The notes: generated from the sequence alone by a model not told the origin. Positions 39,323-52,826 are shown, numbered from the stretch's first letter. The stretch: DNA of 64,000 nucleotides from Seison nebaliae (GCA_023231475.1 JALJEE010002373.1:23930-87929); one strand, 5' to 3'. Program-made: numbers and translations.

Positions 39323-40318
39323 ATGGAAACAATTGAAGGGGAAGGAAATATTATAGATTTTGAACCAGAAAAACATTCTCCTATTTTTATTGGATATAAT
39401 TTCAGTTTGGAGGATGATTCGGAATACACAATTCAAGTTCATATTACTAAAAATATTTGATGACTGTTATATCATTATCGTAGTCGTTCGATCCTTCAAT
39501 ATCACATCCGGCTTGTATTGGTCATGCGCTATTGCCGATAGCTGAAGAAGGTGTTTCAAATAACCAACCACCAACCGATGATAATTGTTATCTTCTACTT
39601 ATTTTTCTGTTAATTCAATATTCTCATTGGATCAGTGGAGCATCAAAATCATGATAAAATTTTACGAGATATTCTAACGGACGGTCTTAGCGAAATACTT
39701 TATATTGCTGATAGTCATTTGGCATTTACAGTTAATTGTTGATTTTTTTATTTTTCATTCAATTACGTTCAGCGAAAACATACCGTCTTCCGTGCTTTAG
39801 AATTTTTAAGCGAATACTTATACAAGTTGGACATTTCTTTTTTAAATTATTATATAACATTGAGAATTGATACCAGTAATAATCCATTTAAACAACATGA
39901 ACGTCCCGAATACGTCAACTTATTAGACATTCCTTTTGTCGTAGAATTTCTGAAAAATAAGTTCGATTATTTTTAATAGTAAGAATTGATTGTACTTGTT
40001 ATTGATAGAGCATTACCAGCACTTCCGTTACATTTAACATTGGATGAACATTTGGCAGCGATTATTATTCAAAAGAACTTTCGTGGTTATTTAGCAAGGA
40101 AATCGCCGAAAATAATGGAATTGATACAATGGCAGAAAGCATGGCGATTAGAGAACATGAACGTGAAAGATCGAGTCGACAATTTTTGGTCCTCTATAAA
40201 TGTCACCGACGATAAGGGTGATAATGCGGAAAACGGCTCAATGGCTGATAAGGAGGAGAAAATGAAAACGATCAAATCGAACCAATCGGAGGAAAATGTT
40301 GTCGATGAAGAAATCTAG
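39323..40318 (+). CDS. IQCK: IQ motif-containing protein K
   Basis: Six exons (39323-39436, 39484-39550, 39636-39730, 39773-39825, 39865-39960, 40009-40318) give 244 aa in one frame. The order of segments matches vertebrate IQCK: 'HPACIGHALLPIAEE', 'RKHTVFRALEFLSEYLYK', 'IPFVVEFLKNKALPALPLHL', the IQ calmodulin-binding motif 'AAIIIQKNFRGYLARK', and 'IMELIQWQKAWR' followed by a short 'VDNFW' helix. IQ motifs bind calmodulin or light chains; IQCK is poorly characterised and associated mainly with ciliated and spermatogenic tissue. The 39-nt segment 39826-39864 could also be read through in frame. Confidence 0.85.
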
Positions 40319-41448
40319 TTAACCAAAAGAAATTTAAATCATTTGAAAATTATTTCTCCAATAAATTACTAATGTCCTTGTATCTTGTCATGAAATGTTT
40401 CTTACGAACGTCGAATGAATGTCTAATGAATGAGGGAGATGGAAGAAAATGAGAGAGGTAGAAGATTATTGATGGGAAGCGATTAAAGTTGAACATTATT
40501 ATTTACAATGAACGGAAGTTGTAATAGGCGACTAAAGATGATCTAAAGTTGTAGACGTTGATCGATTCATAGCGAATCGTGACTAAACATTGATTCTTTT
40601 TCTAAAGTTTTTAAGTTTATTCCATCCAATTTCCTATGTTCCGTCATGATTAACATAAGAAATATCATATGTGTATATGATGTGATGTGGGAATGGTTAT
40701 GACGTAATTAAGTGAAATACCTTTGATGGAAGCAGTTGTTACCGTTCGCTGTCGTATTAACGAAAATATGATGGAAGTAACCTTACGTAAAATATCAGTT
40801 TTCATCAAGATCTTCATATAAAAAGCGAAAATGAAACGATATTGAATCACATCATTTCTTTTCTAACATCGTCCAATATCTGTCTTTTTTCTATTTGTTT
40901 AAATGTCGTGGCGTTATTATTGTCATTGAATTATTGATGTTGTGTCTACAACATGTCAGGATTAAAGTGAGACAATACCTGGAAATTAGGAGAGAGTAGA
41001 CTGAAAAGGAATTGATGCAAGTCTACCAACGAATATTTCTCAAATTATCCTTCAAATCCGTTACATCAATATTTGACTCTTACAAACACAATGACATCAA
41101 CTTTACAATTGTCAGTCTATTTAAGTGTTACTAAGAATCATCACAGAACGACTATATCATTTCATTTCCTTTTCTTTTATCTTCTTCTCATCCAAATTCT
41201 ATTCTAGTCAGTATGAAGCGTTACTTAACCTCTCCATCACACCGTCAACTACTTTTTATACGGAACTACTCTTTCTAATCTCTATGTCATGCTCATACTG
41301 ACAACGTATCCATCTATAAATATTTCACATATCTTCCCCTTCCATATTTTCAAATTTTTCATTCCCATTTTCTTTCATTATCAGAAAAATTATTTTTTCA
41401 ACAAAAAATAGTTCACAAAACATATCTCTATCCTCCATGTTGTTAAAC
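40319..41448. other. Non-coding spacer
   Basis: No supported exon on either strand. The last 150 bases are C/T-rich leading to the start of the EGF-repeat gene and may be its promoter/5' UTR. Confidence 0.5.
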
Positions 41449-44400
41449 ATGAAATATACAATTCTTTTAATTTTGGGATTAATCTTTAATGACCATGTTC
41501 AATCAGCAGCAATTGGATCTTCAGGTTCTCATTGGAAATTAATCAAATATTCTAGTTTCAGAGCTTTCAGATGTTAAAGAAAGTAAAGGAAAACTTTTAA
41601 ATGGAAAAACAAGACAATACCAATATGGTTAGTTGTATTATCATCAGAAATTATTTTAGACGGTCATATCGCTTCATTTCGTTTAACAATAATATAACAT
41701 GCTACCATACAACTCATTTGCATTACATTTATGGATTCTAGTTTTTGCTTCCATTTTTCATTCATTTCGGAAAAAAAAGAAAATTTTAACTTTCATTTAA
41801 TCTTCCGGGATGACAGGAAAAGATAAATTCTTTTTATGCATCAAAGATTCTACTAGTCTCACTGGTTATAGATGTATATGTCCCAAACATTGTACAGGAG
41901 TTATGTGTGAAAATTGTTAGTTGGTTGAAGTGTTGGAAGAGATGAGTAGTTAAATATTTTTCTAAGGCGGAGCTTGTAAGAAGAATAAATGCCAAAACGG
42001 AGGGACATGTCACATGAACATTATGGAAGAAGAAATATGCGAATGTCTCCAAAATTTCTCTGGTAAGTGGTGTGAGATGTCCATGGGGAAAAAATGTGGC
42101 TCAGAAACCTGTCGTAATGGTTGCATTGAGAAGAATAGGTGCGTCTGTAAACATAATTGGACAGGAATTAATTGTGATAAATGTTAACAGATTTAAATAC
42201 GTAAAATCTGATAGAGAAAATATTTTAAATGTTTTCTTTAAAGATGTTCCATGTCTAATGAATCCATGTCAAAGAAACTCACAATGCACACCTTGCACTA
42301 ATAGAAAATCTTGCACTAATATCAACTATCGTTGTACATGTGCACAAAGTAATTGTAAGTAATGATCAAATTCTTTCTTTTAGTCCTTCTGCGACGCGCT
42401 CTTGCAATTCATGCAAAATTTAACGCTTTAGGAATATTTTCATTTAAAATTTCTTATTTTCCACTCAAACTATCTGATGAATGTGTATGAAATGAAGGAT
42501 CAAATGATCAATGTCAAATGAATCCTTGTCAAAACGGTGGTTATTGTCGAAATAAGGAATATGGACAATTCCTTTGTGTATGTCCCAATGGTTATACTGG
42601 GAAATGTTGTGAAACACAAAGTATTCTTTCTTACTTCCATAATGTGATTCTCTTCAATCTCCATACGTTTAGTGATGCCAATGATGAATCAATTTAAACG
42701 GTGTGATATGAATCCATGTATGAATGGAGGATATTGTAGAGATTTACCTTATAGTCAATTTATATGCGTTTGTCCAAATGGATACACAGGAAAATGCTGT
42801 GAACGTATTAATTTTTCTCTTTAATTGTCCTTCCTTTATAAACCTCATTTCACTCAATATCACTCGATAGCTCTAGAGACATCGACAAAAATATCACAAT
42901 TTCTGATAAATGATAGAAATTGAAGTAAACGATTAATGATAAATTCTCTTTCTTCAAAGGAAAATTAGATGAACAAAATACCTTCCCAATGATGAGATTA
43001 CGTCGAGCAGCTAGTTGGGAAAGTTTCAGACCTTGGATGTCACAAAGAGGTAGTTACAGTGGTAGTTATGGAAATAATAATTATAATACTGGATATCGTC
43101 AAAACGGTTATGGTTCTGTCAGTTACCCCAATTCCAATACTTACGCGGGAGGTAAATTACTAGAAAAACCTGTAGTTTAAATTAAGCTAATCACCATCAA
43201 TTATGCACCCATTAAGTAAATAATTTGAAGAACACGATCCCATTATTTAATCATTCCCTTATGTCCAAGGAAAAGAGAACCTGTACACTTTCCACATCCT
43301 TTATTTTCTTATGGATTTGATTGATATTAACCAATTCTTATTTCTCATTTATATCACACCCGTTTTCATTATTATTCTCATATTTAATGATTGCTTTTGA
43401 AAACTAACAGCTCAAAATCCTTGCTCAAATTCTCCTGGAAGTTCCAATCCATGTGGTCCTTCCAATGGAATAGGACAACCATCATATCCCCAACAACCAA
43501 GTGGTAATAATCCATGCTCGAATCAACCCGGCAGCTCAAATCCATGTCCGCCGAGTCAACCTCAACAACCATCATATCCTCAACAACCATCTTATCCTCA
43601 ACAGCCTAGTAATCCATGTTCGGATAATCCAGGAAGTTCCAATCCATGTTCTCCTAGTGAACCTCAACAACCATCATATCCACAACAACCCTCATATCCC
43701 CAACAACCATCTTATCCACAACAACCACAACAACCACAACAACCTAGCAATCCATGTTCAACTCAACCAGGAAGTTCTAATCCATGTTCACCGAGTCAAC
43801 CTCAGCAACCAACATATCCCCAACAACCTAACAATCCATGTTCAAACCAACCAGGAAGTTCCAATCCATGTCAACCCAGCCAACCCAATCAACCGACATA
43901 TCCGGTCCAACCTCAACAACCGACATATCCTGTTCAACCTCAACAACCGAGTAATCCTTGTTCAGATCAACCAGGAACCAGCAATCCATGTCAACCATCG
44001 AATAATCAACCAAGTACGTATAAGATATTTGTTCTTGTTTGACATCTGACGAGTGTATAATTGTTTGAATTCTGTTAAAGGAGATACTGAAAAGAATTGT
44101 CCATTCATTTCATTCCAATATTCACGACCATTTCTAACATTTTTATTTGATGCCGCTTTGCTGTCTATGCTGTGCTATATAGATATTTGAGAGAAATTCA
44201 ATTCTTTTGAACAAATACTAACATTCTTCTTCTTTCATAGGCAATCCATGCTCAAACAATCCCGGAACATCGAACCCATGTCCCCCTGCCCAACGTTATT
44301 AACTATTCCTAAAATGATTATAATAATTTCTTTATGAATAAAACAGCAAGTAACCCATGTGCTAATGGAAACCAAGGATATGGATGCAATCAAAGTTTTA

Positions 44401-47400
44401 TCTTTTTTCTTCATTAGATGATGAATTGGTTTTAGATAATGATCCATGTGCAAATAATCCATGTAAGAATGGAGGTCGATGCATTCCTAATGGACAAAGT
44501 TTCAAATGTTTATGCCAACAAGGATATACTGGTAATTGTTGTGAAACAAGTTAGTTATCGCTCAGAAAATTAAACTATTTGTGCGAGAGATAAAAAGTCA
44601 GAGAAATCATTAAGGAAAAAGATTATGATAGAGAATTGAATTTATTAAAATAATTTAAAAAGGAGATATATGTGGACCAAACCCATGTCAAAATGGTGGT
44701 AGTTGCGTTCCTGCTGGCACAGTGTTCTCTTGCATTTGTGTCCAAGGATTTACGGGCAAATGTTGTCAAAACAGTTGGTCATTTTATTAGAAATCAGTTG
44801 TATAATAATTTTGATAATTTTCTTGTTATTTCTACAGAAATCCAAACCCAACAAAGTTTCCATTGAATTTAATACTTCCCTTTTTTAATTCCATTGATGG
44901 AAGGAAAACATTTCAGCACTTTATTATTACGCACTGTCCCACCCCTCTCATCACTACATTAACAAATCACGTTGGTTTTAATTACAGGAGACTTTAAGGT
45001 AAATAGATAAAGGAATAAGGATTATAAATATTAATTTTTTATTAACAAATTAATGATAATATCCTATCTGTGCAGGAGATCCTTGCGCCAACAATCCGTG
45101 TCAAAATGGCGGACAATGTGTACCATTCGGTCCATCATTCTCTTGTAATTGTCCTCAAGGATTCACCGGTAAATGTTGCGAAAAACGTTAGTCCTACGAA
45201 ATCTTTAGTGGTTAAGTATATGCCGATTAATGAGATTGTAAATTCACCGCTTTTTAAATGCGAAATTTTGATTGTTTTTAATGCTTCTATTCTAATGCAA
45301 TTGATTATTAAAATCATTTGGAAATCGTTCTCGATTGAATGCTCCACACAGAATCACAAACAAGTGAGTAGATTATTTTCTATGTTTTCTTCCATCATTT
45401 CTCAAATAACTGTCCTTCATCTGATCTGCGCCAATCTGCTTATTATTTTATAATTTAATTAACTATCAAAATTAGGCAATCCATGTGCCCGAAATCCGTG
45501 TCAGAACGGCGGAAGGTGTATGCCTCAAGGAAACTCTTTTACTTGCCAATGTACACAAGGCTTTACAGGCCGTTGCTGTGAGCAACGTTAATTTTAAATT
45601 TGATTTTTAAAATTTATTTAATCAATTCATTTTTATAATTGTTCTCTGTTATTCATTCCAATAATAACAGAAGTAGCACGTGAGTTGCTTTTTACTATAA
45701 TCGCTTTGTCTAGATCATTTATCCGATTAGAATAGATATTCACTAATATTTGTAGAGTTTCAATTCTTTTGTCCTCCATTCAATTCCAGAACTAATTATT
45801 TTTCAATATTTTACTTTTTAACTTTATAAGGTGATCCATGTACACCAAATCCATGTCAAAATGGAGGAATGTGTATGCCACAAGGATCATCGTTCACTTG
45901 TCAATGTCCTCAAGGATTTACAGGACGCTGTTGTGAACAACGTTAGATATCTGATAATCATGCACATACTTTTTTATATGCAATATCACTTTGACAAATT
46001 TAGGAGATCCCTGTTCACCCAATCCATGCCAGAATGGTGGGATGTGTATGCCTCAAGGCAATTCCTTCCAATGCATGTGTCCCCAAGGCTTCACCGGTAG
46101 ATGTTGCGAGAAACGTTAGAAAACTATTAGATCATATCAATCGAATATACTTCCAAATATTAATTTTCTTCCGACGTCTCTCTCTCTATCCATATTCTTT
46201 TCAATACGATAGGCGATCCTTGCTCACCAAACCCTTGTCAGAATGGCGGTAGATGTATGGCCAACGGTAATTCCTTCCAATGTCAATGTCCTCAAGGATA
46301 CACGGGAAGATGTTGTGAACAACGTTGGAAATTTAAATTTGAAAGATCTCTCTATGCTAATTCATTACCTCACAAATAATTAGGCGATCCATGCACACCT
46401 AATCCTTGCCAAAATAACGGTCAATGTATGCCACAGGGCAATAGTTTCGTTTGTCAATGTCAGCAGGGATTTACCGGACGTTGTTGTGAAAGCAGTTTGA
46501 AAATTATTATAACTCAAAGAGTTTTACGAAGAATTCCTTTGTAGGAGATCCTTGCTCACCTAATCCCTGTCAGAATGGTGGACAATGTATGGCACAAGGT
46601 AACTCATTCCAATGTATGTGTCCTCAAGGTTATACAGGTAGATGTTGTGAACAAAGTTTAGTGTCCCTTTTGAAGAATATTTTGAGGAATCTTTTCTAAA
46701 TTTTAAGAGGATCCATGTACACCCAACCCGTGTCAGAATGGTGGACAATGTATGGCACAAGGTAACTCATTCCAATGTATGTGTCCTCAAGGATTCACCG
46801 GAAGATGTTGTGAACAGAGTTATTAATTGTTATAAGTAGAAAAGTTATTGATGTCATAACGATACATTAGGAGATCCTTGTACACCGAACCCTTGTCAAA
46901 ATGGCGGGCAATGTATGGCACAAGGTAACTCATTCCAGTGTCGTTGCCCTCAAGGATTCACCGGTAGATGTTGTGAAAAGAGTTATTAATTTCGATAGAA
47001 TCATTAAAACATCAGGAAATCTTAAATTGTCCAATACGATAGAAGATCCATGTACTCCAAACCCTTGTCAGAATGGCGGACAATGTATGGCACAAGGTAA
47101 CTCATTCCAATGTATGTGTCCTCAAGGTTTCACTGGTAGATGTTGTGAACAACGTTAGTAATCACATCATCCGACAAATAATTTGATTGTGAAAACTTCA
47201 TGTCAACTTTATCAGGCGATCCATGTACACCAAATCCATGTCAGAATGGTGGACAATGTATGCCCCAAGGAAACACATTCCAATGTCGTTGTCCTCAGGG
47301 ATATACAGGTCGTTGCTGCGAACAACGTTGGTGAACTTTTTTAAATTTTCTTTCTATCATTTCTTTTGCAACAACTACACGAATCATTTCACATAAAATC

Positions 47401-48978
47401 CATACTATTTCATAAGCAATGCATTTTGATGTTCATTGATCAGTCAACAGAACATTATTCTACACGAAGGGAAATTGGCTCATCAAACATTAAAACTCAA
47501 CATTATCTATGCTAAGTGTCAGGAAACAGATATTTCACAACATTTAACTAATCATTTTCCAAATTGCTCTTCCCCCAATTCACCTGCATTCCCTTTTCCA
47601 TTTCACCCCTGTCTTACCACCCCATCATCCCATTTATCATCCCATAGTATTTTCAATCCTTCCAATTACAGTCACTATAATCATTCATGTTAATAGGAAA
47701 TCCGTGCTCGCCAAACCCATGTCAAAACGGTGGACAATGTATGCCTCAAGGAAACTCATTCCAATGTATGTGTCAACAAGGATACACCGGTAGATGTTGT
47801 GAACAAAGTTCATAAAATTTTCCTCAAATAGTCCATTCTATAATTCTACATTATAATTAGGAGTACAAACACCAGCACCGACTAATCCATGTGGAAGTTA
47901 CAATCCTTGTCAAAATGGTGGACAATGTAGTGGAAGTAGCTACAATCAACAACCACAATGCAATTGTCGAAGTGGTTTCGGTGGAAGCAGATGCCAATAT
48001 CGTTAATATTCATATTTCATATTTTTCTGTTTTAGAAAATTTCTTTAGAAATTACTTTTTACCTTATCGAAAATTATATAAATAATTTCTCTTCCTAACT
48101 TTCTATTGTTCTCTATTTAATAATGTTCTGTCATTAAATTCTTCAAATTAATTATCGAAATAGGTTCCTCTTACAATACCTTCAACAATTTCAACAATAA
48201 TCGTCGGTATTATCCTTATCAACGATCTGGTCTCTTATCATTCGTTCTTCCAACACAAACAAATGAGCTTAACAAAGAACATTTAACGTCAAGTCATAAG
48301 ATGATAATGAGTGTAACGGAATTACCTGTAGCAACAACAAAATCACATAAATAACAAATTTTTATTATTAAAAAATTACTTCATATTCTAATGGATTCTT
48401 CGGTTTATCTTCAATTCTTTTAGCTCATTCAACTTGTTTTTAGATTTTTCTTTTCATTTTTATAAAACTCATTCTTCTTAACTCCCTCTTATTCTTTAAC
48501 ATTTCTATCTCTCCTACTTTCCTAATCATTCGACCTTTCCATTTAATTTCTCTTCTCTCATCAATTTACAGGTAGTGGTTCGTCGATTTGTAAAATAAGA
48601 AGTCCATGTTTAGCCGGTCGATGTATTGATGACCTGAATTCACCTGATGGTTATCGCTGTATGTGTGCTCCTGGGTACGAAGGTCGATTGTGTGATCAGA
48701 AGAGTAAATGTCAATGTTCGAATGGTGGGAAGTGTATAAAACAACCATTAGGTCATTCAATTTGTTCATGTCCATCAAATTTCTGCGGAAGTCATTGTGA
48801 AAAGAAGTGCAATGGTCAAACTCGATTGGAGAAGACCAAAGTATTTGATGAGTGTGACCCCAAATTCTGTAAGAAGCGTGGACTTTGTCTCGTTAATCGA
48901 AATGATCCCTTGAATTTCAAATGTGCTTGTAAACAAAGCTTTACTGGACGTTTTTGTCAGAAGAAGAAAAGCGTCTAA
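41449..48978 (+). CDS. Large secreted EGF-repeat protein
   Basis: Starts with a signal peptide ('[19 protein letters not shown]'; an in-frame ATG 12 nt upstream is also possible) and runs through about two dozen exons, nearly all flanked by phase-1 introns, to a stop at 48976-48978. The order is: three divergent EGF-like pieces (41816-42355), two EGFs (near 42500 and 42680), a Gly/Tyr/Asn-rich exon (42960-43151) carrying 'RLRR', a Pro/Gln-rich exon (43411-44013), two small 'NPC' exons, then EGF modules near 44418, 44665, 45076, 45476, 45831, 46004, 46214, 46384, 46546, 46710, 46872, 47042, 47217, 47697, a variant EGF at 47862, a linker exon (48163-48352 region) and a terminal multi-EGF exon (48572-48978). 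Most modules end in a double cysteine ('GRCCEQ'), one more than normal EGF. A structural or adhesive extracellular role is inferred. Exact use of the linker exons needs transcript data. Confidence 0.8.
43411..44013 (+). repeat. Pro/Gln/Asn repeat exon
   Basis: A 603-nt exon built from units of the type '[13 protein letters not shown]' separated by runs of 'QPSYPQQP'. Cysteines occur in evenly spaced pairs. Length is a multiple of three and both flanking introns are phase 1, so the exon can expand, contract or be skipped without changing frame. Confidence 0.9.
45074..47812 (+). repeat. Tandem array of near-identical EGF exons
   Basis: Twelve successive exons of about 112-116 nt, each coding one '[14 protein letters not shown]...CCEQ' module and each bounded by phase-1 introns, separated by 45-370 nt. 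Exons at about 46546, 46710 and 47042 are almost identical over some 60 nt including silent sites, while flanking introns differ. Confidence 0.9.
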
Positions 48979-51900
48979 ACTACCGAACCATCCAAACCGA
49001 AATATGAAGTATTTGATTAATTAAATTTCTATTGTATAGATGAGAACCTAATTTCTTTATTTATCATTTTTTTTTCACTTCAACGCTTTATTACCTGTCG
49101 TCTATATGTTATCAATTGTCCTCTATTTGTTCTCGCAATTATTCAGAAATACATTCTCTTTCTCTTATCTCATCGTATTATTAAGGTAAAGGTATATCTG
49201 TTTAATCGTCTTCAAATGTCTATAATCTTCCAGTCTTCTATGTTCATAATATTCACGTTCAAATTTTATGTTATTTTACCATTCTCTTTTTACATCTCCC
49301 CCAATTCTATGCCTAGCATCATCCAATTTCATGTTTCCCTTCCCTTGTTCACAATAAACTGAATCTCATATTAATCTACTAAAAACTACGTGTTGAATAT
49401 CGGAAAAAGTTTCACGAATGTGTATACGCCAAAAGTTCCACTTCTTTACAATTCTACCCATCACTGTTTGTTGGTTATGTAAATACGTATTTCTTACATA
49501 TATATCGATTTAGGAAACATTTTTACTTTAGCTCATCTATTATTTTCAATTGCGTATAAAAATTCTACAATCGAATAACCCTGTTTCAAATCAAATGATA
49601 TTAATTGTACTTAAATTAATGCTAAAAGAAGGAATGTGGAATTAACATTCGAATAGAAAGAACTTTCTGCACGCACACACACAAGTTCATAATAATGAAT
49701 GACCATTTTAATTTTTTAATTATTTTAAAATTATTAAATGTAGAAACTTTTTATCTTATATGTAAATATAAATTTTCTTTATAAATTTTCCGTTACTTTA
49801 GCAACATTCTTCATGTTGTTACAGAAATACAAGAAACGTAATTATAAATTGTTACAGAATACATATAAGAACGGAAATGGATAATAATAATGGCACAAAT
49901 AATAATTGTGTCAATAATTGTCGTAGTAAATGATTGACGGAGGTATAATTGAAAATAGTAATAAAGTAATTCAACAGAAATTCATTAAAATAAAAGTAAT
50001 TAAAACAATTGAAAATTTCTTATAGTGAAAGAGTACATTACGAATACGAGCATGGACAAAATTAAATTTTCTGCTAGAAAATTTCTAGTTTCTACTGTTC
50101 TAAAATGAGCACACGTTCAAAGTCGTACACAAAAATTTTTGCTGAAGTGGTTTCTATGTTCTTTGTAAATGAATGGTAGTATAAATGACCAATGTTAAGA
50201 GACTAATTCTAATAAATTTTTTCGATCGTTACCCACCAATTGTAGTTTTCACAGCAGGGTGATATCTGATTTTCAAACATTTTTCTTAACTTTCGTAATG
50301 ATATCGATGAACTAATTTAGATTATCATATGAATGGAAAGAAAGGCTTATCTCTCATCCAGAGTGATGTTGAAGAGATAATTTTCTAGACATAACGTTAT
50401 GAATGCTGCAATAACTGTACTACTACTAATTCCTTTAGTAGCAACAGAAGCGATGCGTATATTTACGTACGAAATTATTTAACTGTGGAAATATGTATAA
50501 AATTAACTTAACACTCGTCTAAACTAGTTACGGACTATCGTATGAGTTTTATGAAATAACCATTCGTTGTCTATATTAGTCAGAATTTATTTCACGAATA
50601 TAAATATACAACAACCTTCATTTTAGTAAGTTTATCATTCTACTTATTAATAAGTTATTAAAACCATAAAAGTTGACTAAAGACTAAAAATTATGCAAAG
50701 ATCGATTCGTTTTTTCAAACATTCTACATATTTTTCATTATGTTCATATACATTTATAGTATGTTATCTATCTATTCAAACACAATTCTAATTTCTTCAA
50801 CTCGCAGACTTAAGTTGTTAAGTTGGTGCTTAGGGAAAATGGACAGATTAAGTCGCATAATCTGAAGGAATTAAAAGATTTTTATGTGTCTTTTTTTGAT
50901 GAAGATAAGTTTTGGAGAATATTTTGAAATTAATTTAATTTCGTACCAGCAATCACGATGGAACGAAATTATATCTCTATTATCAGCTTTTCTTCTATAA
51001 CATAGAAAAGACTCGATCAATCATTTCACAATTAACATTCAATATTAATGTTTGTATAATCAAAATTTTTAGAAAGGTAGTTGAATGAAAAGAAGATTTA
51101 GCTTCTTCGATTATCACAATAGGATATCATAAATTTAGTAATAATCTAGAATTACGTATATGGAAGAATATTACGAAAATATTAATGGCAAGAATGTTTT
51201 ATGCATATTCTTCTTTTCCGTAAATAATGTTCATGATGAAATCAATTGTCATTTTATGAAGCATGTAAAATTAAGTTCGATGGATATTTTTTGTTTCATC
51301 GAATTTTTAATGAATTATTTTTACTCACAATGATGTCATCATTCAGTTTGTAATGTCAGCCAATCGATATTTGTTGAAATTATGATTTATTTGTTGATTA
51401 CATGTTTATTATTTATTCAACAATCACTTTAGTTTAATTTAGTACAATATTGTGCAATAGTAATATTACAGAGTTATACGAAATAAGTGTCATGCGAATA
51501 AATAACTTATGAAAACGCCATGGCGTATGACAATAGAATTAAGTGTCGTTATGAAGATTATAAGAAAGTTTTGAATATAATGTACATAATATATGAGATC
51601 AAGTGCCTCAAGTGCTCGCTAACAATTTCCGAAAGAGTCAATGAAAAAAACCGATTTACTCCTCTCTAACTAATTCCTCATAATTAAGTCTCACTAGCTC
51701 AATGTTGTTAAGAATAATTCTTAAGATGTCAAATAGATCTAGTCGCAATGTGTAAATTAGACATGATTGTCAGATGTCCAAATGATTATGACTAATGGAA
51801 TTAATAAATATATCATCCCCACCCTAAACTGGGAAATGTGTACTACTGTCAATATGAGGGAAGTAGAAAATGTTGGAGAAAGTGCAAAATCGATTATTGT

Positions 51901-52495
51901 CATTATTTCCTGAACGAAAAGTGAGAACAAGAAGATTATGTATACAATACCTTTGGAATTATTCGGAATAAGATGAGCATTTCAATGATTAAAGATCATA
52001 ACAACTTTCAGTGGAAATTTGATGATGATTTACTACTTCCGAATGAACTCTGAGAGTAACTTAATAATTATTCGCTTATGTTTGGCAAAATCAGCAATTT
52101 TAACAAACCGAGATTGATGGATGCAAAATCAAATACAACTCCCATTATGAGAGTTTCGTGTATTGTACTTCCATTTATTGATGTTGGATCATCCAACTTG
52201 GATGTTGATATGCGACCTTCAAATAATTATACACATAAATTTATATATACAGGAGTTTCGGTCCAATCTTATTTCTCCACTGCCATAGAGTGCGATGGAG
52301 TGAATGGTTAAACTCGAAGAAGATTCTATCAACCATCCATAGTCTTCGGTGTGTTATGTAGACCTTTTTTTTAATTAGTAATAGATAACTAGCATATGGT
52401 GTCCATCGACAGATTTCTATTACTGGTTAATGTTTTTATTATCTGAGAAATTCTCTTCCCTCATCTTACCTAAATGATCATCATTTTAACATTCA
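48979..52495. other. Gene-poor AT-rich region
   Basis: About 3.5 kb without a supported gene. A 27-codon frame starting at 50399 resembles a signal peptide ('AAITVLLLIPLVATEA') but has no traceable second exon. Nothing else recognisable. Confidence 0.5.
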
Positions 52496-52826
52496 ATGGC
52501 CATTTATACTTACGTATGTTCGAGGTATATTACCGATAACACATTTTATGTAAACAATCCAAGATAATTTTATCTTTATAGTCGATCAACTCAACAAGGA
52601 ACGATCTATTTGAAAGATGACTTACCGTTACAGTATTTTGTAAGTTAATCAAAATGAAATTTTATGAATTGAACTTCTCAAGAATCTTGAGTCAAGATGA
52701 ATCCATTTCCAAAATGAAACAAAGAATTCTGTTGAACAAATTTCGAATGTTACTGTTACTTCCGAATTCTTGAATGAGAATCAAGATCATACTGTCGAGA
52801 ATCTTGACACCAATGTTCGCTGTTAA
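52496..52826 (+). CDS. Possible micro-gene of three exons
   Basis: Exons 52496-52524, 52582-52639 and 52725-52826 join to 63 codons. The first intron is 57 nt with a TATAG acceptor, and the second has a perfect GTAAGT donor. The product begins 'MAIYTYVCS' and ends with a polar Asn/Glu/Thr-rich tail and a final cysteine. No signal peptide or family is evident. Support is limited to splice signals and in-phase joining, so it may be chance. Confidence 0.3.

Noticed and set aside
43384-44049. Long His/Asn-rich open frames on both strands (for example 43501-44049 plus, 43590-43384 minus)
   Set aside because: They are out-of-frame shadows of the Pro/Gln/Asn repeat exon; the frame with paired cysteines continues the EGF gene in phase.
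50399-50482. 27-codon frame with a signal-peptide-like sequence
   Set aside because: No downstream exon could be joined and the frame stops quickly; could be chance in AT-rich DNA.
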